64,000 nt of DNA from Accumulibacter sp. (GTDB lineage Bacteria; Pseudomonadota; Gammaproteobacteria; Burkholderiales; Rhodocyclaceae). Where the stretch lies: NCBI RefSeq assembly GCF_036625195.1, contig NZ_JAZKUG010000001.1, positions 3,906,001 to 3,970,000 of the forward strand. Reading direction: 5' to 3'. The notes under the pieces were generated by a model. The model made no database searches. It was not told where the DNA came from and saw only the letters and a list, made by a program, of their open reading frames with translations. Shown in pieces: positions 33,612-43,439 of the stretch. Every line of letters starts with the position of its first letter. The first letter of the stretch is position 1. The position numbers were made by a program, and so were the translations under genes.

Positions 33612-35641
33612 TCGAGCGTAGTCCGCGACTCATCCACGGCGCCACCTCTCAAGGCTCTTGGCCCCGAGCATCCGGACACCGCGACCTCGCTCAACAACCT
33701 CGCGGCGCTGTACCAGTCCATGGGCCGCACCGACGAGGCGCTGCCGCTCTACCAGCGCACGCTGGCGATCAGCGAAAAGGCCCTCGGCCCCGAGCATCCG
33801 GGCACCGCCTTCCCGCTCAACAACCTGGCGGGGCTGTACCAAGCCATGGGCCGCCACGACCAGGCGCTGCCGCTCGAACAGCGCGCGCTGGCGATCCTCG
33901 CCCGCCACGGCCAGAGCCCCGTCGAACTCGCGATGTCTCAGGGCAACCTCGCCGAGTTGTACGCCCGCCTCGACCAGCCACCCGTCGCGATCTTCTACGG
34001 CAAGCAGTCGGTCAACGGTTTCCAGACGCTGCGCGCCAACCTCACCCGCCTCGACAAGGATCTCCAGGAAGGATTCCTGAAGAAACACGAGGCGTACTAC
34101 AGCCGCCTCGCCGGCTGGCTGATCGACGCCGGACGCCTCGCCGAAGCGCAGCAGGTCACCACGATGCTCAAGGAACAGGAACTGTTCGAACTCGTCCGCC
34201 GCGACGCGGCGTCCGACCCGCGCACCTCGCAGGCCAGCCTGACCGGCTTCGAGCCCGGTTTCGCCCGGCAGTTCGACACCCTCGCCAGCCAGCTCGCCAG
34301 CGCCGGCCGCCGCCTCGAGGAACTCGAGCGCAAGGCCCGCCACGAACCGCTGACCGCTGACCGCTGACCGCTGCCGAGCAGACGCGCAGGAGCAAGTACG
34401 AAACCCAGTTGGCCGCCGGCCGGAAGGCCTTCGAACGCTATCTCAGCGAACTCGAGGCCGCCTTCTCCAGGCTCGACAGCGAGCGGCGCAAGGACATCGA
34501 ACGGCTCAACGTCGCCGAGGCTGAAGCCCTCCAGGGCTCGCTCGACGAACTCGGCCACGGCGCCGTCCTGGTGCACTATGTGGTCCTCGACGACGCGCTG
34601 AAGATCATCCTCACCACCCCCCGGCTGCAGCGCGGCTACACGGTGAACGTCGGACGAAAGCCACTCAACCAGGCGATCGAGCAACTGCGCAAGGGCATCG
34701 AAGGCCGCCGCGACGTCGCCCAGCCCGCCCGGCAACTCCACGACTGGCTGATCGCGCCGCTCGCCGCCGACCTGCAGGCCAGCGGCGCGCGGACGCTGAT
34801 GGTCGCGCTGACCGACGCCCTGCGCTACCTCCCCTTCGCCGCGCTGCACGACGGACAGTCCTGGCTCGCCGAGCGCTACGCGCTGGCGCTCTATACCGAG
34901 GCCGCCCGCCAGAACATCGGCAAGGCGCCGATCGCCCAGTGGCAGTTGCAGGCCTTCGGGCTCACCCGCAAGGTCGAAGGCTTCCCGGCGCTGCCGGGCG
35001 TCGGCGCCGAACTCGCGGCCATCGTCGGTCCGTCCGGCCTGCCGGGGCGCATCCGGCTCGACGGGGAGTTCACCGCCGATTCCTTCAAGGGGGCGGTAAA
35101 CGGCCGCCCGCCGGTCCTGCACGTCGCCAGCCACTTCGTCTTCCGCCCGGGCACCGAGGTCGACAGCTTCCTGCTGCTCGGTGACGGCAGCCGGCTCTCG
35201 CTCGCCGACCTCAAGGCCTACAGCTTCCGCCAGCTCGACCTGCTCGCCCTCTCCGCCTGCGAGACGGCGATGGGTGGCGGCCAGAACGAGAACGGCCGCG
35301 AGATCGAGGGCTTCGGCGCGCTGGCCCAGAAACGTGGCGCCGGCGCCGTCCTCGCGACGCTCTGGCCGGTCGCCGACGCCAGCACCGCACAGTTCATGCA
35401 GCAGTTCTACCGCAGCCGGCAGGGCCAGCCCGGGACGACCAAGGCCGCCGCCCTGCAGCAGGCGCAACGTGCGCTGATCGAGGGCCAGAGCGGTGGCGGC
35501 ACGGCCGGCGGGGAGAGCGAGCGCCAGGCCATCCGCCTGAGTGCCGCCGCAGACCAGCAGAAGGCTCCGGTAGACCCCGCCCGGCCGTACGCCCACCCTT
35601 ACTTCTGGGCACCGTTCGTGCTGATGGGCAACTGGTTGTGA
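33612..35641 (+). pseudogene. TPR-CHAT protein, 5' truncated and frameshifted by a 7-bp tandem repeat
   Basis: The first part (to 34360) encodes kinesin-light-chain-type TPRs: KALGPEHPDTATSLNNLAALYQSMGRTDEALPLYQRTLAI, then a second repeat, then a helical region. It begins abruptly inside a repeat with no convincing start. The second part (frame from about 34374 to 35641) is a CHAT caspase-like peptidase domain: DALRYLPFAALHDGQSWL, LHVASHFVF with the catalytic His, and LLALSACETAMGGG with the catalytic Cys. It ends HPYFWAPFVLMGNWL. Between them CCGCTGA is repeated 3.9 times. With two units fewer the halves join in frame as HEPLTAAEQTRRSK. CHAT-TPR proteins act in bacterial conflict systems. 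As read, no full-length protein is made. Confidence 0.8.
34347..34373. repeat. 7-bp tandem repeat (CCGCTGA)3.9 at the TPR-CHAT junction
   Basis: Three full CCGCTGA units plus CCGCTG. Because the unit length is not a multiple of three, each gain or loss shifts the frame. Only the short form (about 1.9 units) is open through both domains, since longer runs bring the TGA into frame. Confidence 0.85.
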
Positions 35642-35794
35642 GCACCGCGCGGCCAGAACGAGAGGCGCAGCAGGCCGGCAGCCGCTGTGTCACGCCGCGC
35701 GGTCCGGCCGCTGGCGATGGCGCCCCCACGGTCGCTCGGGTGTCTCGCCCGGGTCGATCGGGAGACCCACACGCTCAAGCGGTTTCCCGGTCAT

Positions 35795-36184
35795 TCACGG
35801 ATCGAGACCAACGTCGTGCCCATCACGCGGCAAATCCTGCGCCAGCGCCCGCACCTGCTGGTATAGGCTCGGAAGGTCCGTGTGGATCGTCCTCCAGACG
35901 ATTTCCAGATCCACCTTGAAGTAGCCGTGCGCCACGGCATTTCGCATCTGGTAGGCGAAGGCCAGCGGCAGTTCGGGGTGAGCTGCCGCGAACTCGCGAC
36001 AGTGGACCTCGATCTTGTGGCTGGCCTCGCCGATGATCTCCAGATTGCGGAGCACAGCGTCCTGGGCCATCTGGTTTTCCAGGAACGCCGCTTCTCCGAT
36101 GTCCCCGGTATAGCGGCCGATACGCTCGATGGCCTGCAGGATGTGTCCGAGGTAGTCCGCCAGCCGTCGTTGGTGGTCGTTCAT
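35795..36184 (-). CDS. hepT: HepT-like RNase toxin (HEPN, DUF86)
   Basis: The 129-residue all-helical protein has the HEPN catalytic motif Rx4-6H in MRNAVAHGYFKVDLEIVW (R-N...H) near residue 82. Helices such as YLGHILQAIERIGRYTG and LRNLEIIGEASHKI are typical of DUF86. It is an RNase or tRNA-targeting toxin that is inactivated by its MntA partner through AMPylation of the tyrosine in the RxxxxHxY motif (HGY here). It overlaps mntA by 4 bases (ATGA at 36181-36184). Confidence 0.92.
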   Translation of the reverse strand: MNDHQRRLADYLGHILQAIERIGRYTGDIGEAAFLENQMAQDAVLRNLEIIGEASHKIEVHCREFAAAHPELPLAFAYQMRNAVAHGYFKVDLEIVWRTIHTDLPSLYQQVRALAQDLPRDGHDVGLDP

Positions 36185-36471
36185 ACGGGCAAGGCCTCAG
36201 CCAGAACGGTTGCCCGCAGCTTCTCGGGCAACGCTTTCGGCGTCAGCACGTCGACCGGAACGCCGAGCAGTTGCAGCAGTTCATGGCGGATCGCGCCAAT
36301 GTCGAACAGCGTGGTTTCCGACGTCGGATCAACCAGGATGTCCAGGTCGCTAGCCTCGGTATCGTTGCCATGGACGACCGAGCCAAAAACCCTGGCATTG
36401 CAGGCGCGGTGGGATGCAACGACGCGGCGTATGGCCTCACGGTGGGAGGCGAGAGCCAGGGAAGGTTTCAT
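36181..36471 (-). CDS. mntA: MntA-like nucleotidyltransferase antitoxin
   Basis: The 96-residue minimal nucleotidyltransferase has the GSX10DXD motif FGSVVHGNDTEASDLDILVD, preceded by HREAIRRVVASHRACNARVFG. It transfers AMP to HepT and so silences it. The start at 36471 is the ATG that overlaps the stop of a 61-codon upstream frame; a longer frame to 36747 has no family support. Gene order antitoxin-toxin with a 4-base overlap is standard. Confidence 0.92.
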   Translation of the reverse strand: MKPSLALASHREAIRRVVASHRACNARVFGSVVHGNDTEASDLDILVDPTSETTLFDIGAIRHELLQLLGVPVDVLTPKALPEKLRATVLAEALPV

Positions 36472-36653
36472 GGTGGCACCGGTGGGTTGACGAGGAACGG
36501 ATTGGCTTCGTTGAGGAAGACGGCGCAGTTGATGAGCGACAGCAGCATTTCTGGTCGGAATTCGCGGATGCCCTGGCGAATGGCGAACTTCTCGCAGCGC
36601 ACGGCTTGGCGATCGACATCCAGCGGCTGGCAAGGGATCTTCGTCTCGCTCAT
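36468..36653 (-). CDS. Small ORF of unknown function upstream of mntA
   Basis: The 61-residue frame (MSETKIPCQPLDVDRQAVRCEK ... LLSLINCAVFLNEANPFLVNPP) has its TGA overlapping the mntA ATG as ATGA, which suggests coupling. It shows no recognised domain and a weak ribosome site. It may be the tail of an older gene. Existence as a gene is doubtful. Confidence 0.3.
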   Translation of the reverse strand: MSETKIPCQPLDVDRQAVRCEKFAIRQGIREFRPEMLLSLINCAVFLNEANPFLVNPPVPP

Positions 36654-37404
36654 CGCATTGCCGAAACGTCCATGTCAAACAACCCGACTTGCGGGCACAG
36701 AAACGCAGGGTCGCTTGTCCTGGGCGCTTGCCGGGGTAACCGGGCAACCGGTCAGATGCAAGACGGCGAGCCGGATCGCGGCGATACAGAAGTCGAACCT
36801 GTCAGAACGCATCGTGCAAAATGGATCCCGGGGGAAGATGGCAGAGTCATGAGTGCCGCGGTGCTGATGCGTATCGTACCAGAGACGTTGCGCACGAAAG
36901 GCTTGGTCTTGGTGGGTGAGACGACGAGCCCCGACGCCTTCGGATCGCTCCGCTGAACCGCTCCGGAAGGTGGCACCGGGACGTCCCTCGTTCTTCGGTA
37001 ACGGGCTCTGCGCTGGGGTTTCCGCACCGTGCCGACAGGCTGCTAGAAGCCGATCCGCGACGCCGGGCTGGCTGCCGGCAAGCCGCGCCCGAAGTGAGCC
37101 GTATCGGCGGCATGGCACACCCGATCGGCCGCGCGGACGTCAGCCGGCTGTGTTTTCTCGCCCTCCGATTCGCCTGCCTGCTGCTGATCACCGTCTGTCT
37201 GTGGAGCTTCGCCGCAGCGGCGAGCTCAGAAGCGGCCGGCGCGCTGGCAGGCCTGCCGACCGGCGAGGAGACCGCCACTGGCGCGTCCTCCGACTCGTGA
37301 TGGCGAGGCGCCCAACATCGCGCGTGTCGCCCCGCCGCCTGTGGGAACCGGTTGCGACGGCGCAGCGCCGTGCCGCCGGCACGCAGTGGCGGGAACGATC
37401 GCGG
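36654..37404. other. 750-base region with little coding evidence
   Basis: Frames on both strands are short and lack recognisable families. The only candidate is a 62-codon plus-strand frame at 37112-37300 with a hydrophobic N-terminus. No repeat end or terminator stands out. Confidence 0.4.
37112..37300 (+). CDS. Possible small secreted or membrane peptide
   Basis: The 62-residue frame has a strongly hydrophobic segment (LCFLALRFACLLLITVCLWSFAAAASSEA) that resembles a signal peptide with an AAA-like cleavage region. Only about 30 residues follow. It converges on tamB and lacks a clear ribosome site or homologue. It is listed only because of the signal-peptide-like pattern. Confidence 0.25.
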   Translation: MAHPIGRADVSRLCFLALRFACLLLITVCLWSFAAAASSEAAGALAGLPTGEETATGASSDS

Positions 37405-40400
37405 CTAACGCCCGAAACGATGGTTCCACAGCAGGTCGAAACCGGTATCGGTACCGGCGCGACCGACCAGCGACAGGTTCCGGCCCAGGTTGACGGTCAG
37501 CTTGACGACGCTGCCGGCGTTGCTCAGCGACTGGTCGTAGCTGATCAGCATCGTCGACGACAGACGCTTGCCGATGCTGACGATCTGGTCGGTGGTCGTG
37601 TCGCTGCTGCCGAAGCCGCTGCTGCTGGCAATGCGGCTGCTCAACGGTCGTCCGGAACCACTCAGCGTCCCCGAACTGATGCCGAACTGGTCGATTCCCA
37701 GTTGCCGCTGTACCGCCTTCAACGGTCCCCCGTCCTGGCCGCCGAGGATCGTCTGCGCTGCCGCCAGCAGCACCGACGAATCCTTTCCGCCCTGCTGGTC
37801 CAGGCCCTGTCCGAGCACCAGCCAGGAGAGTTTCTCGGCGTCCGGAACCTCCGGGTCGGAAACCAGGCGGACGATCGGCCGCCTGGCGGTACCGGTCACC
37901 TCGACGCCCGCCTCGACCGGCAGGTTGGCCCGCACCGCGCGAATGTTGAGTCCGGGGTTGTCGATCAGGCCGTGGAAATTGAGGATGCCGCGTTCGATCT
38001 CGAGCTTCTGCCCGTACGCGTCGAAGAGACCGTCGCGCGTGCGGATCGTCCCGGTCGCCCGCGGTATGCCGCTGCCGTCCGACTGGAGGCGCACCGAGCC
38101 GACGAGCCTGCTCTCGACTCCGGCGCCACGAAAATGGAAGTTCCGCCCAAGGTCCACCTCGAGGTCGACCGCCAGCAGCCGGAGCGGCGCTGCGTCCTTC
38201 TTCGCCGCGCCGCCGGCGCGCCTGACGACGACGTCGTCCGACAGCTGCGGCGCGCCCGCCTTCGCCAGTTGCCAGAAGCCCGCGTCGAAGCGAAGCTTGC
38301 CGGCGACGTCGAGCCTGCCGGCCGCGAGTTTCAGCTCGGCGGCGCCGGAAAGCAGCGTCCACTGGTCGGCACGCTGCGTCACGCCGAGGCGCTCGGCACG
38401 AACGTTGAGGACGCCGTCGTTGCTGCCGAGGCGCAGCTCGCCGCTCGCCTCGACCCGACCCGGCCGGCCGCTGAGGGCGGCGGCGTCGGTTCCCGGCGCG
38501 AGCGCCAGCGCACGCGGCATCGGCTGTTGCTCGCTGTCGAAGCTCATTTCCCTGACGTGCAGGCGCTGCTCGCCGTCGGCCCCGACGGCCAGTTCGAGCG
38601 ACAGCGTGCCCCGTTCCAGGCGCATGCCCTGATCGAGCGCCCGCACGGCCAGCCGTTCGCCCCGCCACTCGCCGCTGACGCGCGGCTGCGCCGGGCTGCC
38701 GTCGAGCCGTGCCTCGCCGGCGACTTGCCCGCCGAGCTGCCAGCCGGCGCCAAGCAGCGGCCCGACCCACGCCAGGTCCGGCATGCTCAACCGCAGACGG
38801 CCGCGCCACGGCGCCGAACGGTCGATCAGGCTGGCGGCGGAACTCGTCGCGCTGAGCTCGCCGCTCACCTCGCCGAGTCGCTTGCCGCGCACTTGCAGCC
38901 GCAGGTCGATCTTGCCGTTGCCCGCCTGCAGGCTCAGGACCCCCTCCTCCAAGCCGAGCGGCAGCGCGCCGACCGCGAGATCGCCGCGCGCACGCCAGAG
39001 CCGCAGGCTGCCGCCCGGCACCCGCCGCGCAGCCACCGGGCCGGCCGCCCGGCCGCCGTTGCCGAGGTCCCACTCACCGTCGATGCGCAACGCTTCGCCC
39101 TCGACCGGCACCGCCGCTGCCGCCGCAGCGGCGAAGGCTTGCGGGAACTCGGCGAGCAGTGCCGCCACCGGCAGCGAGCGCAGGCTGCCGGTGGTCTGCC
39201 AGGCGCCGCCGTCGTAGCGCGCCCGCTGCAAGCGCGCCGACCAGTCGGCACCGGCGAAATCGCCCGGACCGGCACTGAAGCTGCCCGCGGCGATCTGCAG
39301 CGGCATCGCTGCCGCCAGGCGAAGCAAGTGTGGCGTTCGCCCGCCGGCAGCCGACAGGCTGAACTCCTGCAGCGCGCCGACCCAGACCGGCGCCGGGCTG
39401 TTCGGCTTGAGACCGCCTTCGAGCGCCAGCTCGACGGCGCGCCGTCCGGCAACCTCGCAGCGCCCGCGCAGGCGATGCCGGCTGCGCACACCGTCGGCCT
39501 CGAGCTGCAGCGCAGTCACCACCGCCTCACCGCTGGCCAGATCGACGCCGGCCAGTCGCAGGGTGCCGCCGAGCGCGCCGTGCTCACCGGCTGCGAGCCG
39601 AGCGTCGACATCGAGTCCGCGCAGCTGGCCGAGGCCGGGCCAGGCCAGTCGCTGCGACTGCAGGCTGGCGGACACCTCCGGCGCCCGCATGCTGCCGCCG
39701 ACGACGATTTCGCCGGCAAGGTCGCCGCCCGGGCCGAGCGGATCGAGGCGCGGCGCCGCGATGCTCAAGCGCAGGCGCTCGCCGGGCGCCCCGAAGGCAC
39801 CCTTCGCCAGCAGGCGGTTGGTGCCAACGCGCAGCTCGACATCGGCCTGGCGCAGGTGGCCCGGCGCCAGATCGATCTCGCCGCCACCGGCCAGCACCTC
39901 GCCGGCGAAGCGGCTGTCGCGAAACTGGAAGCCGAGGCGCAAGGCCAGTTGCGGCCTGCTGCTGCCACGCGCGGAGAACTCGGCGTTGATGCGCGCAGCC
40001 GGCAGCCTGGCGAAAAAGCGGCGCGGGTCGAATTCGCGCAACTGCCCCTGCAGCGCGAAGCTGCCGCTGCCCGCCAGAGCCACCGTGCCGCTGGCGCTGA
40101 GCCGCGCATCGCCGGCAGCAAGGCGCAGCCGTTCGACGGCGAGCTGCTCCGGATCGATCGCCAGCCTGGTGTCGAGGGCGAAGCGCGGGTCGCGCAGGTC
40201 GGCCTCGACGAGCTGCCGATGCAATCCGAGCGTGGCGCGCAACGGGCCAGTCAAGCGGGTGTTCTGCAGGCCGCCATGCAGTGCGGCGGCGTCGACCGCG
40301 CTCGCGGCGAGTGTCAGCGACAGCTCGGAGTCGTGCAGCGCGCCGCTGCCGCGCAACCGCCCGCCGCCCGCCAGACGCAGGTCGATGTCGCCCAGCCGCA

Positions 40401-41493
40401 ACCCGTCCGCCGCCAGCGTCAGGCTGGCGGCCAGCGACTCGATCGGCAGCGACTCGCGATCGATCGCCCCCGGGCGACGGTTCACGGACCGCAGCCTGCC
40501 CTGCAGGGCAGGCGAAGAGTCCGCGCTTGGCAGCAGGTCGAGCTGCAGCTCGAAATCGGCGTGCGGCGCACCGGCGATCCACGCCGCCGGGTCGACGCCT
40601 GACAGCTTCAGCGCCGCGTCACCGATCGGCTGCGGCGCGAAAGGCGCGATGCGCGCACTGAGCTCGCCGGCGAAGTCGTCGGCTGCCACCGCCGCCAGCG
40701 GTCGCGCCGCACCGCGCACGACGAAGTCCTCGAGCGTTCCCTCGGCGCCGAGCTCGAAGCGCAGCGCCCGACCCGCGGCCTCGCCCTCGATGCCGGCCGT
40801 GGCCTGCAGTGCAAAGGGTCGCGCCGCGGCCAGTGTGGCGTCGCCGCCGAGTGCCAAGCCGCCCGCCCGGGCGCGCAGGCCGAGCAGCCGGTGCACGCCG
40901 CCGTCGCTCGCCAGCTCTGCCCGCAGCGACTCGGCGATCGTCGCCGCCTGGCCATCGGGATGGGCGTGGTCGCCGAGCTCGATGACGGCGATCTCGATCT
41001 TCTCGATGGCGACCGCCAGCGGCAGCTCGAGACTTTCCGGGACGACGACCGGATCGCTGCTCGTCGCCAGCGACACCCGCAAGCTGCCGGCGGCGAGCCG
41101 GCTGATGGTGAGGCGGGCGCGCAGCAGCTCGGCCGGTCGCCAGTCGAACTGCAGTTCCTGCACCTGGACATCGAGCGTCTCGCTGCGCCAGTGCAGCGAC
41201 GCCAGGGTGAACGATGAAGCGAGGCTGCCGGCGGGCGCCGTGACGACGAGCTGCCCGCCAGCCAGTCTTTCGAGGAGCTGGCAGCTCAACCGCAGGCCGC
41301 CTTCGCTGCCGAGCAGCGCGGCAATGCCGGCCAGCACGAAGGACAGCACCGACAGCAGCACCAGCCAGCCGCGACGTCGACGCGGCGCTGCCGGCGGCGC
41401 GGCGTCCGCTGGCAGCGTGGTGTCCGCTGGCGGCGCCGCGCCCGCTGCCGATGTCGATACCGAGGATGGAGCCCTGTCGCTTTCCCGAGTCAT
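37405..41493 (-). CDS. tamB: Translocation and assembly module subunit TamB
   Basis: The 1362-residue protein has one N-terminal membrane helix (RRGWLVLLSVLSFVLAGIAALLG, residues about 40-62). A very long repetitive beta-structured periplasmic part follows, ending in the conserved TamB domain (DUF490): GTIRTRDGLFDAYGQKLEIERGILNFHGLIDNPGLNIRAVR, SDPEVPDAEKLSWLVLGQGL, ISYDQSLSNAGSVVKLTVNLGRNLSLVGRAGTDTGFDLLW. It forms a bridge-like groove from inner to outer membrane for lipid transport and assists outer-membrane protein assembly with TamA. It follows tamA by 25 bases. Length is usual for the family. Confidence 0.95.
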   Translation of the reverse strand: MTRESDRAPSSVSTSAAGAAPPADTTLPADAAPPAAPRRRRGWLVLLSVLSFVLAGIAALLGSEGGLRLSCQLLERLAGGQLVVTAPAGSLASSFTLASLHWRSETLDVQVQELQFDWRPAELLRARLTISRLAAGSLRVSLATSSDPVVVPESLELPLAVAIEKIEIAVIELGDHAHPDGQAATIAESLRAELASDGGVHRLLGLRARAGGLALGGDATLAAARPFALQATAGIEGEAAGRALRFELGAEGTLEDFVVRGAARPLAAVAADDFAGELSARIAPFAPQPIGDAALKLSGVDPAAWIAGAPHADFELQLDLLPSADSSPALQGRLRSVNRRPGAIDRESLPIESLAASLTLAADGLRLGDIDLRLAGGGRLRGSGALHDSELSLTLAASAVDAAALHGGLQNTRLTGPLRATLGLHRQLVEADLRDPRFALDTRLAIDPEQLAVERLRLAAGDARLSASGTVALAGSGSFALQGQLREFDPRRFFARLPAARINAEFSARGSSRPQLALRLGFQFRDSRFAGEVLAGGGEIDLAPGHLRQADVELRVGTNRLLAKGAFGAPGERLRLSIAAPRLDPLGPGGDLAGEIVVGGSMRAPEVSASLQSQRLAWPGLGQLRGLDVDARLAAGEHGALGGTLRLAGVDLASGEAVVTALQLEADGVRSRHRLRGRCEVAGRRAVELALEGGLKPNSPAPVWVGALQEFSLSAAGGRTPHLLRLAAAMPLQIAAGSFSAGPGDFAGADWSARLQRARYDGGAWQTTGSLRSLPVAALLAEFPQAFAAAAAAAVPVEGEALRIDGEWDLGNGGRAAGPVAARRVPGGSLRLWRARGDLAVGALPLGLEEGVLSLQAGNGKIDLRLQVRGKRLGEVSGELSATSSAASLIDRSAPWRGRLRLSMPDLAWVGPLLGAGWQLGGQVAGEARLDGSPAQPRVSGEWRGERLAVRALDQGMRLERGTLSLELAVGADGEQRLHVREMSFDSEQQPMPRALALAPGTDAAALSGRPGRVEASGELRLGSNDGVLNVRAERLGVTQRADQWTLLSGAAELKLAAGRLDVAGKLRFDAGFWQLAKAGAPQLSDDVVVRRAGGAAKKDAAPLRLLAVDLEVDLGRNFHFRGAGVESRLVGSVRLQSDGSGIPRATGTIRTRDGLFDAYGQKLEIERGILNFHGLIDNPGLNIRAVRANLPVEAGVEVTGTARRPIVRLVSDPEVPDAEKLSWLVLGQGLDQQGGKDSSVLLAAAQTILGGQDGGPLKAVQRQLGIDQFGISSGTLSGSGRPLSSRIASSSGFGSSDTTTDQIVSIGKRLSSTMLISYDQSLSNAGSVVKLTVNLGRNLSLVGRAGTDTGFDLLWNHRFGR

Positions 41494-41518
41494 CGTCGTC
41501 TGTCGCCGCCGTCGGTTG

Positions 41519-43225
41519 TCAGAAGGGGATGGCCAGCGAGAAGCCGAGACGCAGCGAGCTGTCCCGATGGCCGTAGGCGAGATCGATGCCGAGCGGCCCG
41601 GCCGGACTGCGCCAGCGCGCGCCGACGCCGTAACCCACCGCGAGGCTCATCGCCTGCAGGTCATCGACGGCGTTGCCGGCGTCGATGAAGGCAGCGGCTC
41701 CCCAGGTCGGCGTCAGCCAGTGCGTGTACTCGCCACTCAGCACCAGCAGGTAACGGCCGCCGACGATTGCCGACCCCTCTGGCACGCCGAGACTGAGGTA
41801 GGGGTAACCGCGCACCGAGTTGCTGCCACCGGTACGGAAGAGGAAATCCTGCGGAATCCCCTTTGACGATTCGGCGAAGGTCACCCCCAGCTCAGCGCGA
41901 AAGAGCAGCGCGTCACGGGCACCGAGCGGCACCCCCTGACTGTAGCGCAGGTAGCTGCGAACGAAGCTCTGGTCGGACAGCAGATGCTTGCTGCCACCAC
42001 CGATCTGGAACTGCAATGACAGCCCTTCGGCCGGATCGAGCGGATCGGCCGCATGCCGCCACGTCCACCCACCCTGCAGCGTCAGGGCCTGGTTGGTGAC
42101 CGCCTGTGCGCCCTGCGGCGCCTGCCGTTCGCTCTGCCAGTTGAGGCTCAACAGCTGCTCGACACTGCCCAGCTTCTGCACCCGCATCGCGCCGATGGCG
42201 AAGCGATGGAGTTCCAGGTTCTCGATGTCCGAATGTTCGACGACGGTGCCGACGCCATCACGCCGCTGCTGTTCGTCGGGCGGCAGGAAGACGTCGATGA
42301 AGCCCGACTGGCGCAGCTGTTCGATGCGGACGCCGGTCTGCAGCAGCCAGGCGCGACCGAGAAAGTCGCTGTTGCGGTAGGCAGCCTCGACACGCGCGCC
42401 GGTGTTGGTGCTGTAACCGGCGCCGAGCGTGATCTCGAAGGGTGCGCGCTCGCGCAACTGTACGAGCACCGGAGCCGTCACCCAACCTGCTTCGTCGGCA
42501 GCTTCGCCATCGCCATCGCTGCGCTGCAGGGCGACGTTCACCGACGAGAAGTAGGGCGTGCTCTGCAGCGCGGCCTGCAGCGCCAGCAGGCGATCCTCGC
42601 GGTACTCGTCGCCGGCTTTGACGGTCCGGTTGAAGCGTGCCACCAGCGCCGGATGATAGCGCTGCAGACCGCTGATCTGCAGCTCGCCGAAGCGGTAGCG
42701 TGGACCGGGATCGGCAACGACGACCAGGTCGACGCGCAGCGCTTCCGGATCGACCTCGGCGCTGCTCTGCTGCAGGCGCGCACCGGCGTGGTCGACGGCC
42801 AGCAGGCTGGCCAGCAGCGATTCCTTGGCCTCGTCCCAGTCGGCTTGGCGGAAAGGCTGGCCGACCTTGAGTTTCCAGCCGTCGACCAGCGCCTGCCGGC
42901 GTGCGGCATCGATCTCACCACTGATGTCGATGCGCACGCTGGCGATCAGCGCGCGTCCCCCGGGATCGACGACGACGAGCAGTTCCTCACCCTCGCGACG
43001 CAGGCTGACACGCGGCGAGAAGTATCCCTCGGTCGCCAGCAGCTTCTCGACCTCGCGCTGCATCCGGCGCGCGAACCCCACTTCGGCCGCCTGATCGGCG
43101 ACGTCAGCCATCTCGAGGTGTTCTGCGAGCAGGGCACGCACGTCCTGCGGTGCGCGCAGGACGGGCAGCGCAGCCAGGACAGGCAGGGAGGGCAGCAGCG
43201 CTGCGAGGAAAAGGAAGATGCGCAT
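41519..43225 (-). CDS. tamA: Translocation and assembly module subunit TamA (Omp85 family)
   Basis: The 568-residue protein has a signal peptide (MRIFLFLAALLPSLPVLAA) and three POTRA domains. These include GYFSPRVSLRREGEELLVVVDPG and YRFGELQISGLQRYHPALVARFNRTVKAGDEY. A C-terminal 16-strand beta-barrel (bacterial surface antigen, D15) ends in YGHRDSSLRLGFSLAIPF with terminal Phe. PQDFLFRTGGSNSVRGYPYLSLG holds the RGY loop-6 motif of Omp85 proteins. The ATG at 43225 is chosen because it opens the signal peptide; the frame extends 27 codons upstream to a TTG without support. It is co-transcribed with tamB. Confidence 0.95.
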   Translation of the reverse strand: MRIFLFLAALLPSLPVLAALPVLRAPQDVRALLAEHLEMADVADQAAEVGFARRMQREVEKLLATEGYFSPRVSLRREGEELLVVVDPGGRALIASVRIDISGEIDAARRQALVDGWKLKVGQPFRQADWDEAKESLLASLLAVDHAGARLQQSSAEVDPEALRVDLVVVADPGPRYRFGELQISGLQRYHPALVARFNRTVKAGDEYREDRLLALQAALQSTPYFSSVNVALQRSDGDGEAADEAGWVTAPVLVQLRERAPFEITLGAGYSTNTGARVEAAYRNSDFLGRAWLLQTGVRIEQLRQSGFIDVFLPPDEQQRRDGVGTVVEHSDIENLELHRFAIGAMRVQKLGSVEQLLSLNWQSERQAPQGAQAVTNQALTLQGGWTWRHAADPLDPAEGLSLQFQIGGGSKHLLSDQSFVRSYLRYSQGVPLGARDALLFRAELGVTFAESSKGIPQDFLFRTGGSNSVRGYPYLSLGVPEGSAIVGGRYLLVLSGEYTHWLTPTWGAAAFIDAGNAVDDLQAMSLAVGYGVGARWRSPAGPLGIDLAYGHRDSSLRLGFSLAIPF

Positions 43226-43439
43226 GGAGGGCGCGTCGTTGACCGCCGAACGACTCGCGTCAACAGGAACGGGAAGGGATGACCAAGGATGTGAGCTGGC
43301 TGACAAGCAGCGAAACCCGGATCATCACTGCAAAGGACAGTCCTCCGCAAGGGGTCGAGGAGCAATGGGACACGATCCAGGGAAGGGACGCCTTGCTCGC
43401 GGGCATCAAGCATGCTGTCCCGATCACTCGATGCCGCAT

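Noticed and set aside
36916..40602. 1228-codon plus-strand open frame
   Set aside because: Antisense to tamB. Its length is due to high G+C at third positions of tamB; no recognisable domain.
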